DNA of 64,000 bases, from positions 251,351,187 to 251,415,186 of the forward strand of contig JAUMIR010000001.1 of NCBI GenBank assembly GCA_030847615.1, written 5' to 3'. Both the position numbers and the translations under genes were made by a program. Positions 10,681-22,150 of this stretch are shown one piece after another. Within the stretch, counting starts at the first letter, position 1. Every line of letters starts with the position of its first letter. The DNA is from Gambelia wislizenii (Eukaryota > Chordata > Lepidosauria > Squamata > Crotaphytidae). The notes under the pieces are model-generated. The model ran no database searches. It was not told the DNA's origin and saw nothing but the letters and a program-made list of their open reading frames with translations.

Positions 10681-12194
10681 AAACCTCCCTTCTAATTGTA
10701 CACGGGTGTTTTATAAGACGACTTGGCTTAAAATGAGTGTAAGAGGGGTGTGTGTGTTTTAACGTCCTGTCCTAAATTGTAAAGGCGGACGGGAAAGGTC
10801 TTCCCCGTTTTCTCCCGCCCTCCCTCTCCTATGTCTCCCCCTGTCTCTTCCTTTTCAAAAGTCCTCAGGTGGATTCAAATTTTAAACTTCTTTTCTTTTC
10901 TTTTTTACAACCGTGGAAACTTTCCTCCGAGGGCCCCCCTTGTACAGGCGAGGTGGGCAAAGGGTTAAGAAAGATTGCGAATGGAGGGGAGGAAGGGCAT
11001 CGCTGACCACCTCGGGGCTTGGCAAGGTCCCATTAAGGAGAACCGTGAGACGCTTATTTTATAACCTTGGTTGGTTTCTTAATAATTTTTTGGGGGGGGG
11101 GTCGGAGTGGCGGGCCCTCGGGGTTCATTCACAATGCAACAACCTCCCCTCGGACCTTTTCCTTCTACAGTTCGGTTTTTGCCGGACTCCTGATCTTCCT
11201 TCCCGCTTTAACCGCTTGTAAAGACTGTCACTCGGTGTTCAGTCCTACTAACTCATTCACACGTGCTGGTTTTGTGCATGAAACCCCAGTTTTGCTCAGG
11301 AGGTGTATTGCAAAGGATGATCTCCTTGGTTCTCATCGAGCCAGCCTGCCTGGGGAGTCCTACTCCCAAGTCCTACTCTCCTAAAACCCAAGTTGTGGAC
11401 TATCAGTATTTATGTTGGCTCATAAAGAAATAAAAGAACATATATAGTACTATATATCACTGATCCTTGTATGGGTTGGGTGCGTAAAACCTCCAAAGCA
11501 ATAAGTTGTTGTAGATTCTACAAACTAATAAATGAATAAAATAAATTAGTTTCAACAATGGACCTTTTAATTCTCTTTGGACAGATCAGTGGGATTGTGT
11601 AGGCAGGGTGAAGTCCTTGAGGCTGAATTTTATCAACTCCTGTGCAAAAAGCCAGATTACCTGGGCATTATTAAGGAAGGTTGCTTAAGTTCCGGTGGCC
11701 ACACTATGTCCATGTACTCCACCTTGAGGTAAACTTTTGGCCAGGATTCAAAGAGCAGTGGGTCAGGTCTGTGCAGCCAAGGGGTTTTTCCAACTGCAGC
11801 CCTTCAAGCCACCTGTCAGACTATTTCTTAAACATAGGAGTTGGGATCTACTGTTCACAGCAGAAGGAACTAAAAACAACATTGCATGCTTGCAAGGCCT
11901 TGGATTTACTTAGAACAGACATGCAGAATAAAAGCTCATTTGAAGGTGCTGGGGTTAGTTGTATGGGATGAACTTTTATAAGATGGCCAATGAATGACCT
12001 GGATAGCTAAATTCACATGATTCCTGATTTTATCCCAGCAGAGAGCTTGAATTGAAGTGTGTTTTGTGCAATGCATTCATACAACCGTTCCCTTGTGAGG
12101 ACAATTCAGAACTATATCTTACAAGCATATCACAACACTGCCATGTCTTAGTACAGTAGACTGAAAATGCTGCTCAGCCCTTTCTAAATCTATG
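10681..12194. other. Intron 1, 5' part; nothing recognised
   Basis: GC content falls off after the island. A G-run lies at about 11090-11101. The 102-105 codon frames at 10913-11384 lack any recognisable family. Confidence 0.4.
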
Positions 12195-12340
12195 CATGAT
12201 GATGGAAGGGGTGGGAAGCATGCAGCCCTCCAAATGATATTGGATAAGAACTCCCATCATTCCTCCCCACTGGCTATATTGATTGGAGGTGCTGGGGTTT
12301 GCAGTCCAATGGAGAGCTACATGCTTGTCACCCCTGCACT
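12195..12340. repeat. Palindromic short repeat ('ACTCCCATCAT' family)
   Basis: One half reads 'GCCCTCCAAATGATATTGGA..AACTCCCATCATTCC', and the other half reads back as 'GGTGCTGGGGTTTGCAGTCCAATGGAGAGC'. It is a near-palindromic, hAT-like short element abundant in squamates. Other copies lie at 13290-13570 and 19965-20110. Confidence 0.55.
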
Positions 12341-13289
12341 CCAGCCATTTTGCCTGTAGTAGAGTAAGTCAGGGCTAAGGCTTAATCTTACTTTCACAAC
12401 ATTAATTCCATTTCAAACAGGCATCCTTATGTGGTAAGGAAAGAAGTCATCTTGTCTCTAGGTTTTAAAATGTATTATTTGCGTAGTGCCATCAGTGCAC
12501 AGGGTACTTGCCAGAATACTAGAGAGGCTTCCTGCTACCAGGAAGCATGCTAGGATAGGATTGCAAAAATGTTTTTTAAATAGGGACATGCATCATTTAA
12601 TAAGGATATACTTCCAATTTCTTTCTTGGATAGCCTTGTAAACAGATCATAGGTTTAATGTTAGATCTTCCACCAAATATTAGTCCAGTTATGGAACATC
12701 TAATTTTGCATAGGACTTCAAATTAGGAAAAGTAGCTTGCGGTCAAAGTGTATCAGTAACAGATCAATCAGCAATCTCAATAAACAGAAGTGTTTATATT
12801 TAATCCAATCTATATTTCTGTGGTATGCTTTGCTGGGATAGTGGGTGTGAGAGAGGGTAGTTTTTATAAAATCAGATACAATCCTTTTCAATTCAAGCAA
12901 TGGTATGAGTTGTGCTATTTTCACCAGTGCAGAAATGTTCAGAATGTTGCAGCACCTTATAAAACTCTATGGTACAATACCTTGTGCTAAAATATAGACG
13001 GAACAGGGCCGTAGAGTGGCAGTACTAAACACAATCCTATCTGTTTTGCCAGGATCATGAATCTTACATGTTTAAGGCTGTGAGCAGAAATACAACTATT
13101 AAAAACATCAGTATCTAGTGACACAGCTCTTCCTTGTCCCATATAGAACGTTGGGTGCTGGCTAGTGTACCCTCCTTCAGGAGCAGGGCTTTGCCTGCGT
13201 CCATAGGATTTCTCTGCTAGCCCGACTTATTTCATTAGAATTAACTCTGGTCTGTCATGAATACTGTAACAATGACTTTCTTAATCTGG
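12341..13289. other. Intron 1, nothing recognised
   Basis: I saw no gene and no repeat that I can name. Confidence 0.4.
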
Positions 13290-13570
13290 TGCTCTCTAAA
13301 TGTGTTGTACTGTACTACAGCATCTGTCATTCAAAGCTAGCATAGCCAATGGCTGGGGATGATTGCAGTTGTACTCCAATACAAGTAGTTGTACCAGACT
13401 GGGGAAGGCTGCTGCAACAGTTGCCACAGGTATTTGTAAACCCAAGTTATTTATTGGATGGGGGAGGGGAGTGTGACTGCAAATATTGTCGGGCTGTAGG
13501 TCCCAGCAGCCCTATACATTATAGCCAGTGGTAAGGAATCATGGGAGTTGCATTCCTAACATCTAAAGGG
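13290..13570. repeat. Palindromic short repeat, one or two diverged copies
   Basis: 'CTCTAAATGTGTTGTACTG' and 'GGCTGGGGATGATTGCAGTTGTACTCC' form one palindromic half-pair. 'AGCCAGTGGTAAGGAATCATGGGAGTTGCA' at 13523-13553 looks like part of another copy. The family is the same as at 12195-12340. Confidence 0.5.
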
Positions 13571-15069
13571 TCATATATTCCTAATCCCTGTTTTATTTGG
13601 TTTTATATTACCAAGAACACTCCTGCTGTATAAGGTTCAACATTACCAAGTACAACTACAGAGCCACCTTCCATTAACAGCTGTCCGCATGAGGAGGAGA
13701 ACTTTTGCAGTCATCCACATCTAATCAGAAATCCAGGGAGTCAGGAAATGTTAAAAATCTCACTTACTAAGACTGAGACTGACTCTGCTTGATGCCTGCA
13801 CACTGGGGAAAGTTAATGGCAGTAAATAGTAATTATTCTTCCAAATCAAGGAAAACTACAATTTACAAATTACAGGCAATCTAAAGCTAAAGGTTTTGTT
13901 CTGCAAAGAAGTAAGTAAGCAGAATATTCTAAAATAAAAGAGTTTCATCTTGGGGGTTTTTTGGGGGGGCACAGAGGAACTTAAAATAGGATTATCTAAC
14001 TGCTATCAATGAGGTAGCATATGCTTTTTTTGGTTCTGAATATTTTGGTTCCACCAGCCTACCCTGTCTGCATATTCAAAAACTATATCAGTTATAGTAA
14101 GACAGAATGGGGGCAGTTTTGTCACATTTAGCTTCTGTAGAATTTTTTTTTTAAGTGGCTCGAAGTGTTCAAATATAGAATTACAGATGATAATGAGAAA
14201 AATGCTGCTGGGACTAAATTAACATCTTTCTGATATGTGGGAGTTAGTACTGAGAACAAGATGATATGAGTCACTTTCACTCTGATGTTAAATAAATGTG
14301 GAAAACTCCTATTAGTTTCAGTGGAACTGACTTTCATATTGGGGCTGTATTTCTGTGCACACATCTGGGAACAACACTCAGGGCTTAATATGCCTGAAGT
14401 AAACTGGCATAGGATTCAGCTATAAATGTATGTTAGATCAGGCCATGATACAAAGATCATGGGAGTAACCAGGTTCCCATTGTCCTTGCATGGTTGCACT
14501 TAAAGGCATTGCCTGTAGTTTTCACCAGTATCTGCTTCTAGATGATTCACTATGTAAGTCAACAAATCAAGAAAAAGCTGTTTGTTAGTTTACATAAGTG
14601 ATAAGTTATAGCCCTATTCAAATAATCTGAAACAAAAACATGGGAAATGTATGGAAGAGCAGGACACTATATTGTGTATCTCCATAATCCTTTTTGCAGC
14701 CTTCCATATGCAGAGGGTGACTGTATGAAAAGAAGAAAGTTTTGTTTGTAGAGGCTGTAATTAGGAATGCTGATTTTCTAGTCTTCATGATCACCTAGAG
14801 AGCCTCCATACATAGGGGAGACTCTTCAGAAAGTTGCACTCCACCTATGGAGCATGATTGAAACGGGAATGGAGGAGGCAGGGCTAGTGGGCTCCCTCTC
14901 CTCATATTGTTTCCCCTCTTCAGGTCTTAGAACACTTGAATGGGGCTTATGGGATGGGAGGAACATCAGGTTCATGGCTGCAACTCCCAGCAACTCATTT
15001 GTTAAAAAAACAAGTTGTTAAGATCTGTCAGTGTGATGTGATTTCAGTACTAATCATTAGAATTTGAGG
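13571..15069. other. Intron 1, nothing recognised
   Basis: Only short AT-rich open frames are present. A few G-runs and T-runs occur (about 13953-13968 and 14140-14152). Confidence 0.4.
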
Positions 15070-15071
15070 TA

Positions 15072-15700
15072 CAATGGGCATGCCGTATCTGCGGGCTCCA
15101 GGTCCGTGGATTTAACCAACTGCGGACTGAAAATGCAGAAATAGTAAAAAATAAAATAACCAAACTCTGACATCTAGGCCGAGGAGCGGTCCCAGGACAG
15201 CAGTCATGCATCCTTCATGCTACCTTGCCTCTGGGGAGCATGCCAGGCACCTGCTTCTGCCTCACACACCAGCATGCTGTTAGTGACTTACCCGTGCACA
15301 AGTCCCTTTTTGGACAGGCTACAGAGGGTTAATCTCTTGTCCTTGTGCTCTGTCCAAAAACCTCCTGCACACAATAGCCTCAGGCTTCAGGAGGAGGAGG
15401 GTGGCAGCAAAGGTGGCAAGGCCTGGCAGCTAGGCGCACATTCTTTATGCTCTGCCACCTCTGGGTAGTACGCCAGCTGCCCACTTCCACCTTTCAAATG
15501 AAAGAGCAGAAGTACCACAGCAGCCACCTCAAAGGTGCTTCTGCTTGTTCGTTCCAAAGGCAGAAGTGGGTGGCTGGCAGGTGGGGGGCCTAAGGACCAC
15601 CACTTCCACTGCTACCCTATGCCATATCAGTCATCTGTGTTTTTTTGCTATCCAGGCAGGGTCCTGGAACCAAATCCTTGCAGATATTGAGGACCCATTG
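15072..15700. mobile_element. Tigger-like TIR element with expanded core, 629 bp
   Basis: The ends CAATGGGCATGCCGTATCTG and GATATTGAGGACCCATTG are inverted repeats flanked by TA at 15070-15071 and 15701-15702. 'GGGTCCTGGAACCAAATCC' sits inside the right end, as in the shorter MITEs here. The core (about 15190-15610) is GC-rich and self-complementary. It pairs 'CTACCTTGCCTCTGGGGAGCATGCCAG' with 'CTCTGCCACCTCTGGGTAGTACGCCAG'-type text and contains a 'TTTTTGGACAGG/CTGTCCAAAAA' hairpin. There is no transposase. Confidence 0.75.
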
Positions 15701-15754
15701 TATTAGAGATTTTCATCATGGCAACTTCAGCACAACAAAAACTTTAAATAAAGT

Positions 15755-15870
15755 TCATTTTATTTATGGTACATCTTGTCTGTCTCCCAAATGGGACCCC
15801 AAGTGGCTTACACATGAATGAAAACAAGGTACAAGTTGCTATTATTTATTCAAAATATTTTTATTGTATC
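15755..15870 (-). repeat. LINE/L2-like 3' tail remnant
   Basis: The 'ATTTTATTTATGGTACATC..CTCCCAAATGGGACCCCAAGTGGCTTACA' text is the reverse complement of the conserved tail of reptilian L2-like LINEs. Confidence 0.45.
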
Positions 15871-16520
15871 TTTCTAGGTAAAGTTGTTCATAATGAGGAC
15901 CACTGAATGAAGTTGAACATTCAGATCCTGTTGTCAGAATCAAGTTCTAGGGTATAGAATCATAGAATCGTAGAGCTGGAAGAGACCTCAAGGGCCATCC
16001 AGTCCAACCCCCTGTCATGCAGGAATACACAATCAAATCATTCCTGACAGATAGCCATCTATCCTCTGTTTAAAAACCTCTAAAGAAGGAGACTCCACCA
16101 CACAACGAGGCAGTGTATTCCACTTCTCATTGTCAGGAAGTTCTTCCTAATGTTTTGGTGGAATCTCTTTTCCTGTAGTTTGAGCCCATTGCTTCATGTC
16201 CTAGTCTCTGGAGCAGCAGAAAACAAGCTTGCCCAATCCTCAGTATGACATCCCTTCAAATATTTAAATATGGCTATCATGTCCCCTCTCAACCTTCTCT
16301 TCTCCAGACTAAACATGCCCAGCTCCCTAAGCCACTCCTCATAAGTCATGGCTTCCAAACCTCCCACCATCCTGGTCGCCCTCCTCTGGAACGTTCCAGT
16401 TTCTTAATATCCTTTCTGAATTGTCGTGCCCAGAATTGGACACAGTATTCCAGGTGAGATCTGACCAAAGCAGAATAGAGTGGCACTATTACTTCCCTTG
16501 ATCTAGACACTATACTCCTG

Positions 16521-17099
16521 TTAATGCAGTCTAGAATCACATTGTCTTTTAGCTGCTGCGTCACACTGCTGACTCATGTTCAGCTTGTGGTCCACTAAGA
16601 CTCCTAGATCCCTTTCGCATGCACTGCCCTCAAGCCAGATGTCATCCATTCTATATCTGTGCATTTTATTTTTACTGCCCAAGTGTAGTATCCTACATTT
16701 CTCCCTGTTGAAATTCATTTTGTTATTTTTAGCCCAGCTTTCTAATTTGTTCAGGTCATTTTGGATTCTGATCCTGTCCTCTGGGGTATTAGCTACCCCT
16801 CCTAATTTGGTGTCATCTGCAAACTTGATAAGCATACCCTCTATTCCCTCATCCAAGTCATTGATAAAGATGTTGAATAGCACTGGGCCCAGGACAGAAC
16901 CCTGTGGCACCCCACTGGTCACTTCTCTCTGGGATGAAGAGGAGCCATTGGTGACTACCCTTTCAGTTCGGTCAGTCAACCAATTACAAATCCACCTAAC
17001 AGTCACATTGTCCAGCCCACAGGTTAGTAACTTTTTTGCAAGAATATCATGGGGGACCTTGTCAAAAGCCTTACTGAAGTCAAGATACACTACATCCAT
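16521..17099 (-). pseudogene. CR1 ORF2 reverse transcriptase fragment
   Basis: A 192-residue frame covers the central RT. It has the palm motif YLDFSKAFDKVPHDIL, then GVPQGSVLGPVLFNIFINDL, then the catalytic FADDTKL, and then the conserved thumb-side [14 protein letters not shown]. The frame breaks at the 3' side and continues in another frame at 16346-16564 ([22 protein letters not shown]). In an active element this protein would copy CR1 RNA into the nicked target. The shifted and interrupted frames make it a relic. Confidence 0.9.
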
Positions 17100-17988
17100 A
17101 GCATTCCCTTCATCTATCTAGTCAGTAACTATCAAAAAAAGAGATAAGATTAGTCTGGCTTGACTTGTTTTTCAGAAATCCATGTTGACTTTTAGAGATC
17201 ACAGCATTCCTTTCTTAGTACATACAGACTGTCTGTTTAATGATCTGGTCTAGACTCTTTCCTAGTATTGGTGACTGGGCGGTAATTATTTGGGTCTTCC
17301 CTCCCCTTTTTTTTAAAGATGGAGATAACATTTGCCGTCTTCCAGTCTGCAGAGACCTCTCCTGTTCTTCAGGATTTCTCAAAGATTATTGACAGTGGTT
17401 CTGAGATTATTTCTGCCAGTTCTTTTAATACTCGTGGATGAAGTTAATCTGGCCCTGGAGTCTTGAACTTGTTTATACTAGCCAAGTATTCCTGAACTAC
17501 CTCTTTACCAATTCTGTGCTGTATTTTCCTTACTGTATCATCTCCACCATTTTCCCAAGTTGACCACTATTCCCTCTTTGGGAGAAGATTGAAGCAAAGA
17601 AGGTGTTAAGTAGTACTGCCTTTTCTCTGTCCCCTGTTAGCCTTTCACCATCTTCTGTACACAGCGACCCTACATTTCCTTGTTCTTCCTTTTGCTACGG
17701 ACATAACCAAAAAAGCCCTTTTTATTGTTTTTGAACCTTTCTAGCAAGCCTGAGTTCTATCTGTGCTTTAGCTTTTCTGACTTTCCCCCTAAATGAACTG
17801 GCTATTTGTTTGAATTCTTCTTTGGTGATTTCTCCCTTTTTCCATTTCTTGTACATGTCCTTTTAAAGTTTTAGCTCAGTTAAGAGTTCTTTCAACATCC
17901 ATCCTGGTTTCTTTAGACACCTCCCCCTTTTCCTCCTCATTGGAACTGTTTGAAGTTGTGCCTTCAATATCTCACTTTTAAGAAACTC

Positions 17989-18784
17989 CTATCCCCCATG
18001 AACTCTCTTCTCTTTTAGTATTCCTAACCATGGGATCACCCCCAGTAATTCCCTAAGTTTTCTGAAATCAGCTTTCTTAAATTCTAGAATGCATGTCTGA
18101 TTATGCTTGGCTTCCTCTTTCCTCTGTATAATAAACTCCAGGAGAACATGATCACTCCCCCCTAAGGATCCCGCCACTTCCACTCCATTAACCAGGTCAT
18201 CCCCATTGGTTAGGATTAGATCTAAAATAGCTGATCTCCTTGTTGCCTCTTCCACCTTCTGGACGATGAAATTGTCCGCAAGGCAAGTGAGGAATTTGTT
18301 GGACCTTAAATTCTTGGCAGAGTTGGACTTCCAACAAATGTCAGGATAGTTGAAATCCCCCATTACTACTACATCTCTCCTTTCTGAATGTGGGGTCATC
18401 TGTTCCAGGAAGGCATCATCCAAGTCTTTGGTTTGGCTTGGAGGTCTGTAGTAGAACCCATTATGATATCCCTGCTGTTTCTCTCTCCCTTAATTTTTAC
18501 CAGATGCTCTCAGCCTGGCTCCCAGGATTTAAGTCATGGATCTGTTCACAGGTGTACACATCCTTAACATATAATGCTACTCCATCACCCTTCCTGTTTG
18601 ATCTATTTTTCTGAAATAGGCCATACCCCTCTGTTAGTACATTCCAATCATGAGACTCATCCCACCAGGTTTCAGTGATGCCTATGATATCATATTTGTT
18701 TTGGTGTGCTAAGAGTTCAAGTTCATCCTGTTTATTTCCCATGCTCTGTGCATTCGTATAGAGACATCTAAGGCCACGGGCCAT
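17989..18784 (-). pseudogene. CR1 ORF2 endonuclease remnant
   Basis: Two frames carry pieces of the apurinic/apyrimidinic-type endonuclease. At 18497-18784 is LRCLYTNAQSMGNKQDEL with the catalytic-region ITETWWDE. At 17989-18423 is VVVMGDFNYPDICW and, further on, GSDHVLLEF. The GDFN and SDH motifs are the known catalytic blocks of this family. A frame break near 18423-18497 separates the halves. In life this enzyme nicks the target; here it is inactive. Confidence 0.85.
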
Positions 18785-18932
18785 TCCCCCATCTGTCTTT
18801 TAAAGGTTTTATTCCTCCCATTGCTGGGTTGTTGTGTTATTTGCCTTGTTCTCTGTATAACATTTGGGCTATTATCTCTAGCACTTGATGAACTCCTGCC
18901 TTCAAGAGTACTGTCTCCCTCCCCCATACAAC

Positions 18933-19370
18933 TCAGTTGAAAGCCCTCCTGATAAGATCTTTCAGGCTCTTAGCAAAAACATTCCTGTCAACTGCTGTGA
19001 GCTGCAACCTATTCCTTGTCAGAAGTCCACCTCCCTGAAACCACATCCCATGGTCCAGGAAGCCATATTGTTCCCAGCGGCACCATCTGCGTAGCCAGTT
19101 GTTCACCTCCACTGTCTTTCTCTCCCTTCCTGGGCCATGCCCTTCCACTAGAAGGACAGATGAAATGACAACCTGTGCATCCAGGTTCTTCAGCTTCCTA
19201 CCCAAAGCCTCATAATCCCTTGTGATCTTCTGGAGGCTATGCTTTGCAGTATCATTGGTCCCCACATGGATCAAAAGAAAGGGATAATGGTCAGAAGGCT
19301 TGAGTCTTCTCAGCCTCTCTGTTACATCTTGAATTTTTGCCCCAGGGAGACAGCATACCTCCCTAGACAT
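18933..19370 (-). pseudogene. CR1 ORF1 esterase-like remnant
   Basis: A 145-residue frame contains CCLPGAKIQDVTERL and LLIHVGTNDTAKH. The latter is the GTND block of the SGNH-esterase-like domain found in CR1 ORF1 proteins. Only the C-terminal half is here; the N-terminus lies beyond the truncated 5' end of the element. The frame is open and long for so old a piece, but no start or upstream part is available. Confidence 0.8.
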
Positions 19371-19442
19371 TTTGTCAGGCCTGCAGACTACTGCTTCTAT
19401 TCCTCGCAGCAGGGAATTTACAAGTATACTTTCCTATTCAAT

Positions 19443-19560
19443 CAAGGAAGCCACAGCCCTGAGTTTGCAAGACCTGAGCAGGGCAGTTGGAGGTCTTTAA
19501 GGTCTTTTATTCATAGGGTCATCATTAGTCAAAACTGACTTGATGGCAAATAACTACAAG
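19443..19560 (-). repeat. SINE-like family A, minus-strand copy
   Basis: 'GGAAGCCACAGCCCTGAG..TTGCAAGACC' and 'CAAAACTGACTTGATGGCAA' are the reverse complement of the repeat at 30076-30240. It abuts the 5' end of the CR1. Confidence 0.6.
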
Positions 19561-19964
19561 AAATGATTTATTAAACTAGATCTCTTTAATTGGGTTGCCT
19601 TGGTTAGCTGCCATCCCTGACTGTTGTGAAAGTTTTGGGGTAAATCCAAAGGAATCTCTTTGATGTATGGATATTTGTACTTTCCGTTTCACGTGTAGCA
19701 ATAATTTGCTAATTCTGTCATTATATAGTGAAGACTTCTATTGTAGCCCTGCACTATTTACAGCTGAGAAAACCACTAGAAATGTCCCTCCCTGTTCTTC
19801 CTCCAAGACTATTTTTAAGCCGTGCCTTGTTTGTCAAAAGAGTCCACAAAATTATCAACATTTAGGTGTTAATGTGCACTAGGCGTGCATGTGCACAATT
19901 CTAGAAAACCTTAATCATCTGTGTTAATTACATCTCAGTCAGTAGTGTGGCATGTTACAGCTTA
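19561..19964. other. Intron 1, nothing recognised
   Basis: A 71-codon frame at 19667-19882 has no recognisable similarity. Confidence 0.4.
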
Positions 19965-20110
19965 TAGAGCAGGAATGGGAAGCAGTGGCCCTCCAGATGT
20001 TATTGGACTGCAACTTCCAGCATTTCTCACTATTGGCTATGCTATCGAGGGCTGCAGGGAGTAATAGTCAAACAACTGCTGGAGAGCTGCATTATTTCCA
20101 CCCCCCATTT
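19965..20110. repeat. Palindromic short repeat ('CCAGATGTTATTGGAC' family)
   Basis: 'GGCCCTCCAGATGTTATTGG' at the left is mirrored by 'CAAACAACTGCTGGAGAGC' at the right. Between them are 'TGCAACTTCCAGCATTTCTC' and 'GGCTGCAGGGAGTAATAGTC'. It is the clearest of the three copies here. Confidence 0.6.
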
Positions 20111-20436
20111 TAGATCATATTAAAGGTACATTTTTTGACCCCCAAAGCTGCTTTTAAAGGGTTATTACGTGGCAGGAGCTGTCATTGTATCCCCAGTTCC
20201 TTTTCCAAACTGTAATGGTGCTTGAAAGAGTTTTGTTTATTTTAAAAGGTCACTGATGCATATTTGTACATTGAATTGCTGGATGATTTTGTATGTGATA
20301 AATTATGACAGTTGAAAAACCTCAGCCTTTGTATTTTTTTCAACCTTCTATCCAACTAAAAATACTTCTTATATTTTTCAAACCAAAAAGGGGAAAATGC
20401 TCTTATATTCTGTATTAAAAAAACCCCAGAAAACTA

Positions 20437-20667
20437 TAGTTGTTCCTCCATGTTCATGGATTTGGCATTCACAGATTTAAGTATTCACGGCTTGAAAATA
20501 TTCTTTAAAAAATAATAATCCAAAAAGCAAACCTTGATTTTGCCATTTTATATCAGGGACACCATTTTGCTATGCCATTGCATATAATGGGACTTGAGTA
20601 TTCACGGATTTGGGTATTCACGGGGGGGTCCTGGAACCAAATCCCAGCAAATGTGAAGGGACAACTG
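20437..20667 (+). mobile_element. Tigger-like MITE (core: GCAAACCTTGATTTTGCC)
   Basis: The inverted ends TAGTTGTTCCTCCATGTTCA and AATGTGAAGGGACAACTG are flanked by TA (20435-20436 and 20668-20669). The core has AAAGCAAACCTTGATTTTGCC followed by 'CATTGCATATAATGGGACTTGAG'. The same MITE lies 467 bp downstream in the opposite orientation (21135-21363). Further copies are at 25712-25933 and 42815-43065. Confidence 0.85.
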
Positions 20668-20784
20668 TACTTCCAAACTGCTTCCCTTCCACTTCTCACC
20701 ATTACAGTGTGGTCAACAAATTTGAAAGACTGTATCTTCTGATATGAACCTGCCAGAATTTTAAGATCCTCAGGAGAAGGCATT

Positions 20785-21392
20785 CTCTAGATCCCGCCAT
20801 CATCCCAGGCTCACTTGGTAAGGATATGAGAGAGAGCCTTCTCAGTGGCTGCTCCCACCCTCTTGAACACCCTTCCACAGGAGGCTAGGCTGGCCCCCTC
20901 CCTGCTTTCCTTTCATTGGCAGACAAAAACGTTTTTATTTCATCAAGCTTTTAATTTGTAGTTGTGGGCACGGAGGCTTTTATTGGGGTGTGTTTTTATT
21001 ATTTTTATTGTTTTAATATGTATATGTTTTTAAAATAATTGTTACTTTTTAATTGTTTTATTTTTACTTGTTTTTATGTTGTAAACAGCTTAGGGAGAGC
21101 TTTGGCACGGATAAGCGGTATAGAGATGTAGATACAGTTGTCCCTTCATATTCACTGGGGTTTGGTTCCAAGACCCCCGTTGATGCCAAAATCCGTGAAT
21201 ACTCAAATCCCATTATATGCAGTGGCATAGCAAAATGGTGTCCCTTATATAAGATGGCAAAATCAAAGCTTGCTTTTTGGATTATTATTTTTTAAAGAAT
21301 ATTTTCTAACCGTGAATACTTAAATCCGTGGATACCAAATCCGTGAATATGGAGGGACAACTGTAATAATAAAATAAATAAATAAATAATAG
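20785..21392 (+). repeat. LINE/L2-like 3' end, split by a MITE
   Basis: The piece from 20785 to 21134 reads like the end of a reptilian L2-like LINE ('GAGAGAGCCTTCTCAGTGGCTGC', then T-rich text, then 'GTAAACAGCTTAGGGAGAGC..GCGGTATAGAGATGTAGATA'). Its AATAAATAAATA tail resumes after the MITE at 21364-21392. The MITE at 21135-21363 therefore jumped into this older tail at a TA. Confidence 0.65.
21135..21363 (-). mobile_element. Tigger-like MITE, inverted relative to 20437-20667
   Basis: Ends CAGTTGTCCCTTCATATTCA and GAATATGGAGGGACAACTG are an almost perfect inverted pair, flanked by TA at 21133-21134 and 21364-21365. 'GGTTTGGTTCCAAGACCCCCG' lies inside the left end, and 'AAAATCAAAGCTTGCTTTTTGG' is the core in reverse. 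It is among the least diverged MITEs here. There is no coding capacity. Confidence 0.9.
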
Positions 21393-21894
21393 ACAGCTCA
21401 TTCATCTTAGCCATCATCTAAGCTTTTTATGCCTCAGTGTTTTTAATATTACTTGCTCAGATATAAACCTAAATAGGTATACGGTAGCCAGATTTTAGCA
21501 GCTGTTTTATTTGTTTTAATGTCTTTGTAAAAATGAATAGTACAGTGTACATTTATACAAATGTAGAGTACAGTATAAATATAATGAGAAAATAAAATAT
21601 AATAATGACAGCTCCTACACATATAATCAAAACAAAAGGAGCAAAACCCATTAAGACAGACCAAATCAGGCAATTTAAATTGCCTTTGTGGGTTTTGAGC
21701 TGGCACCAAAAGAATTGCATTGGTAGCTCTGGTCGCATCTTCACGGTTAAGGTTATCCACAATTGGGATACCACATATAAGAAGGCTGCTCCCTTTTTGC
21801 TATATTATAATATGCTCACATGTGATGACGTGAGTTACTTTGGGAAGAGAGGAAGTCCTGCAGATATGAGTCCTAAGACATTTTCGGAGTCTTA

Positions 21895-22150
21895 AAAATT
21901 AAGTACCTGCACCTTGGATTGGGTTAAAAAGCAAATAGGAAGCCAATGCAGCTTCTTAAGAATCATAGTGCTGCTTTAAGTCCCATTTTGGGACAAAGGC
22001 AGAATATAAATCAATCAAACAAAATAATATAAAATATATCAATATCAGTTATAATTCTGGTTCCTACCAGGTTCTAGCTATTCTGGATTCCAAGTCCTTT
22101 TCAAGGGCTGTCCCATATATAAGTTGTGACAGTAATCCAGTCGGGGGGGG
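21895..22150 (+). repeat. L2/L3-like LINE remnant
   Basis: 'GTACCTGCACCTTGGATTGGGTTAAAAAGCAAATAGGAAGCCAATGCAGC' and 'AAGTTGTGACAGTAATCCAGTC' correspond to the conserved part of a CR1-group LINE/SINE 3' region. A second tail-like piece lies within it at about 21973-22040. The copy is highly diverged. Confidence 0.4.

Larger units (their letters stand above)
15954..19436 (-). mobile_element. CR1 LINE, long copy with ORF1 end plus ORF2
   Basis: This is a 3.5-kb CR1 retrotransposon on the minus strand. Its 3' terminus at about 15954 shows the CR1 ending, 'ATAGAATCATAGAATCGTAG' on the + strand. The order on the minus strand is ORF1 esterase-like remnant, endonuclease, linker and reverse transcriptase, then a short 3' UTR. 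The frame is broken in several places, so the copy is dead. The 5' end stops inside ORF1, the usual 5' truncation. Other CR1 pieces lie at 23110-23602, 35203-35476, 40333-41970 and 40909-41591. Confidence 0.9.

Noticed and set aside
16576..17121. 181-codon plus-strand frame
   Set aside because: It is the antisense shadow of the CR1 reverse transcriptase at 16521-17099.
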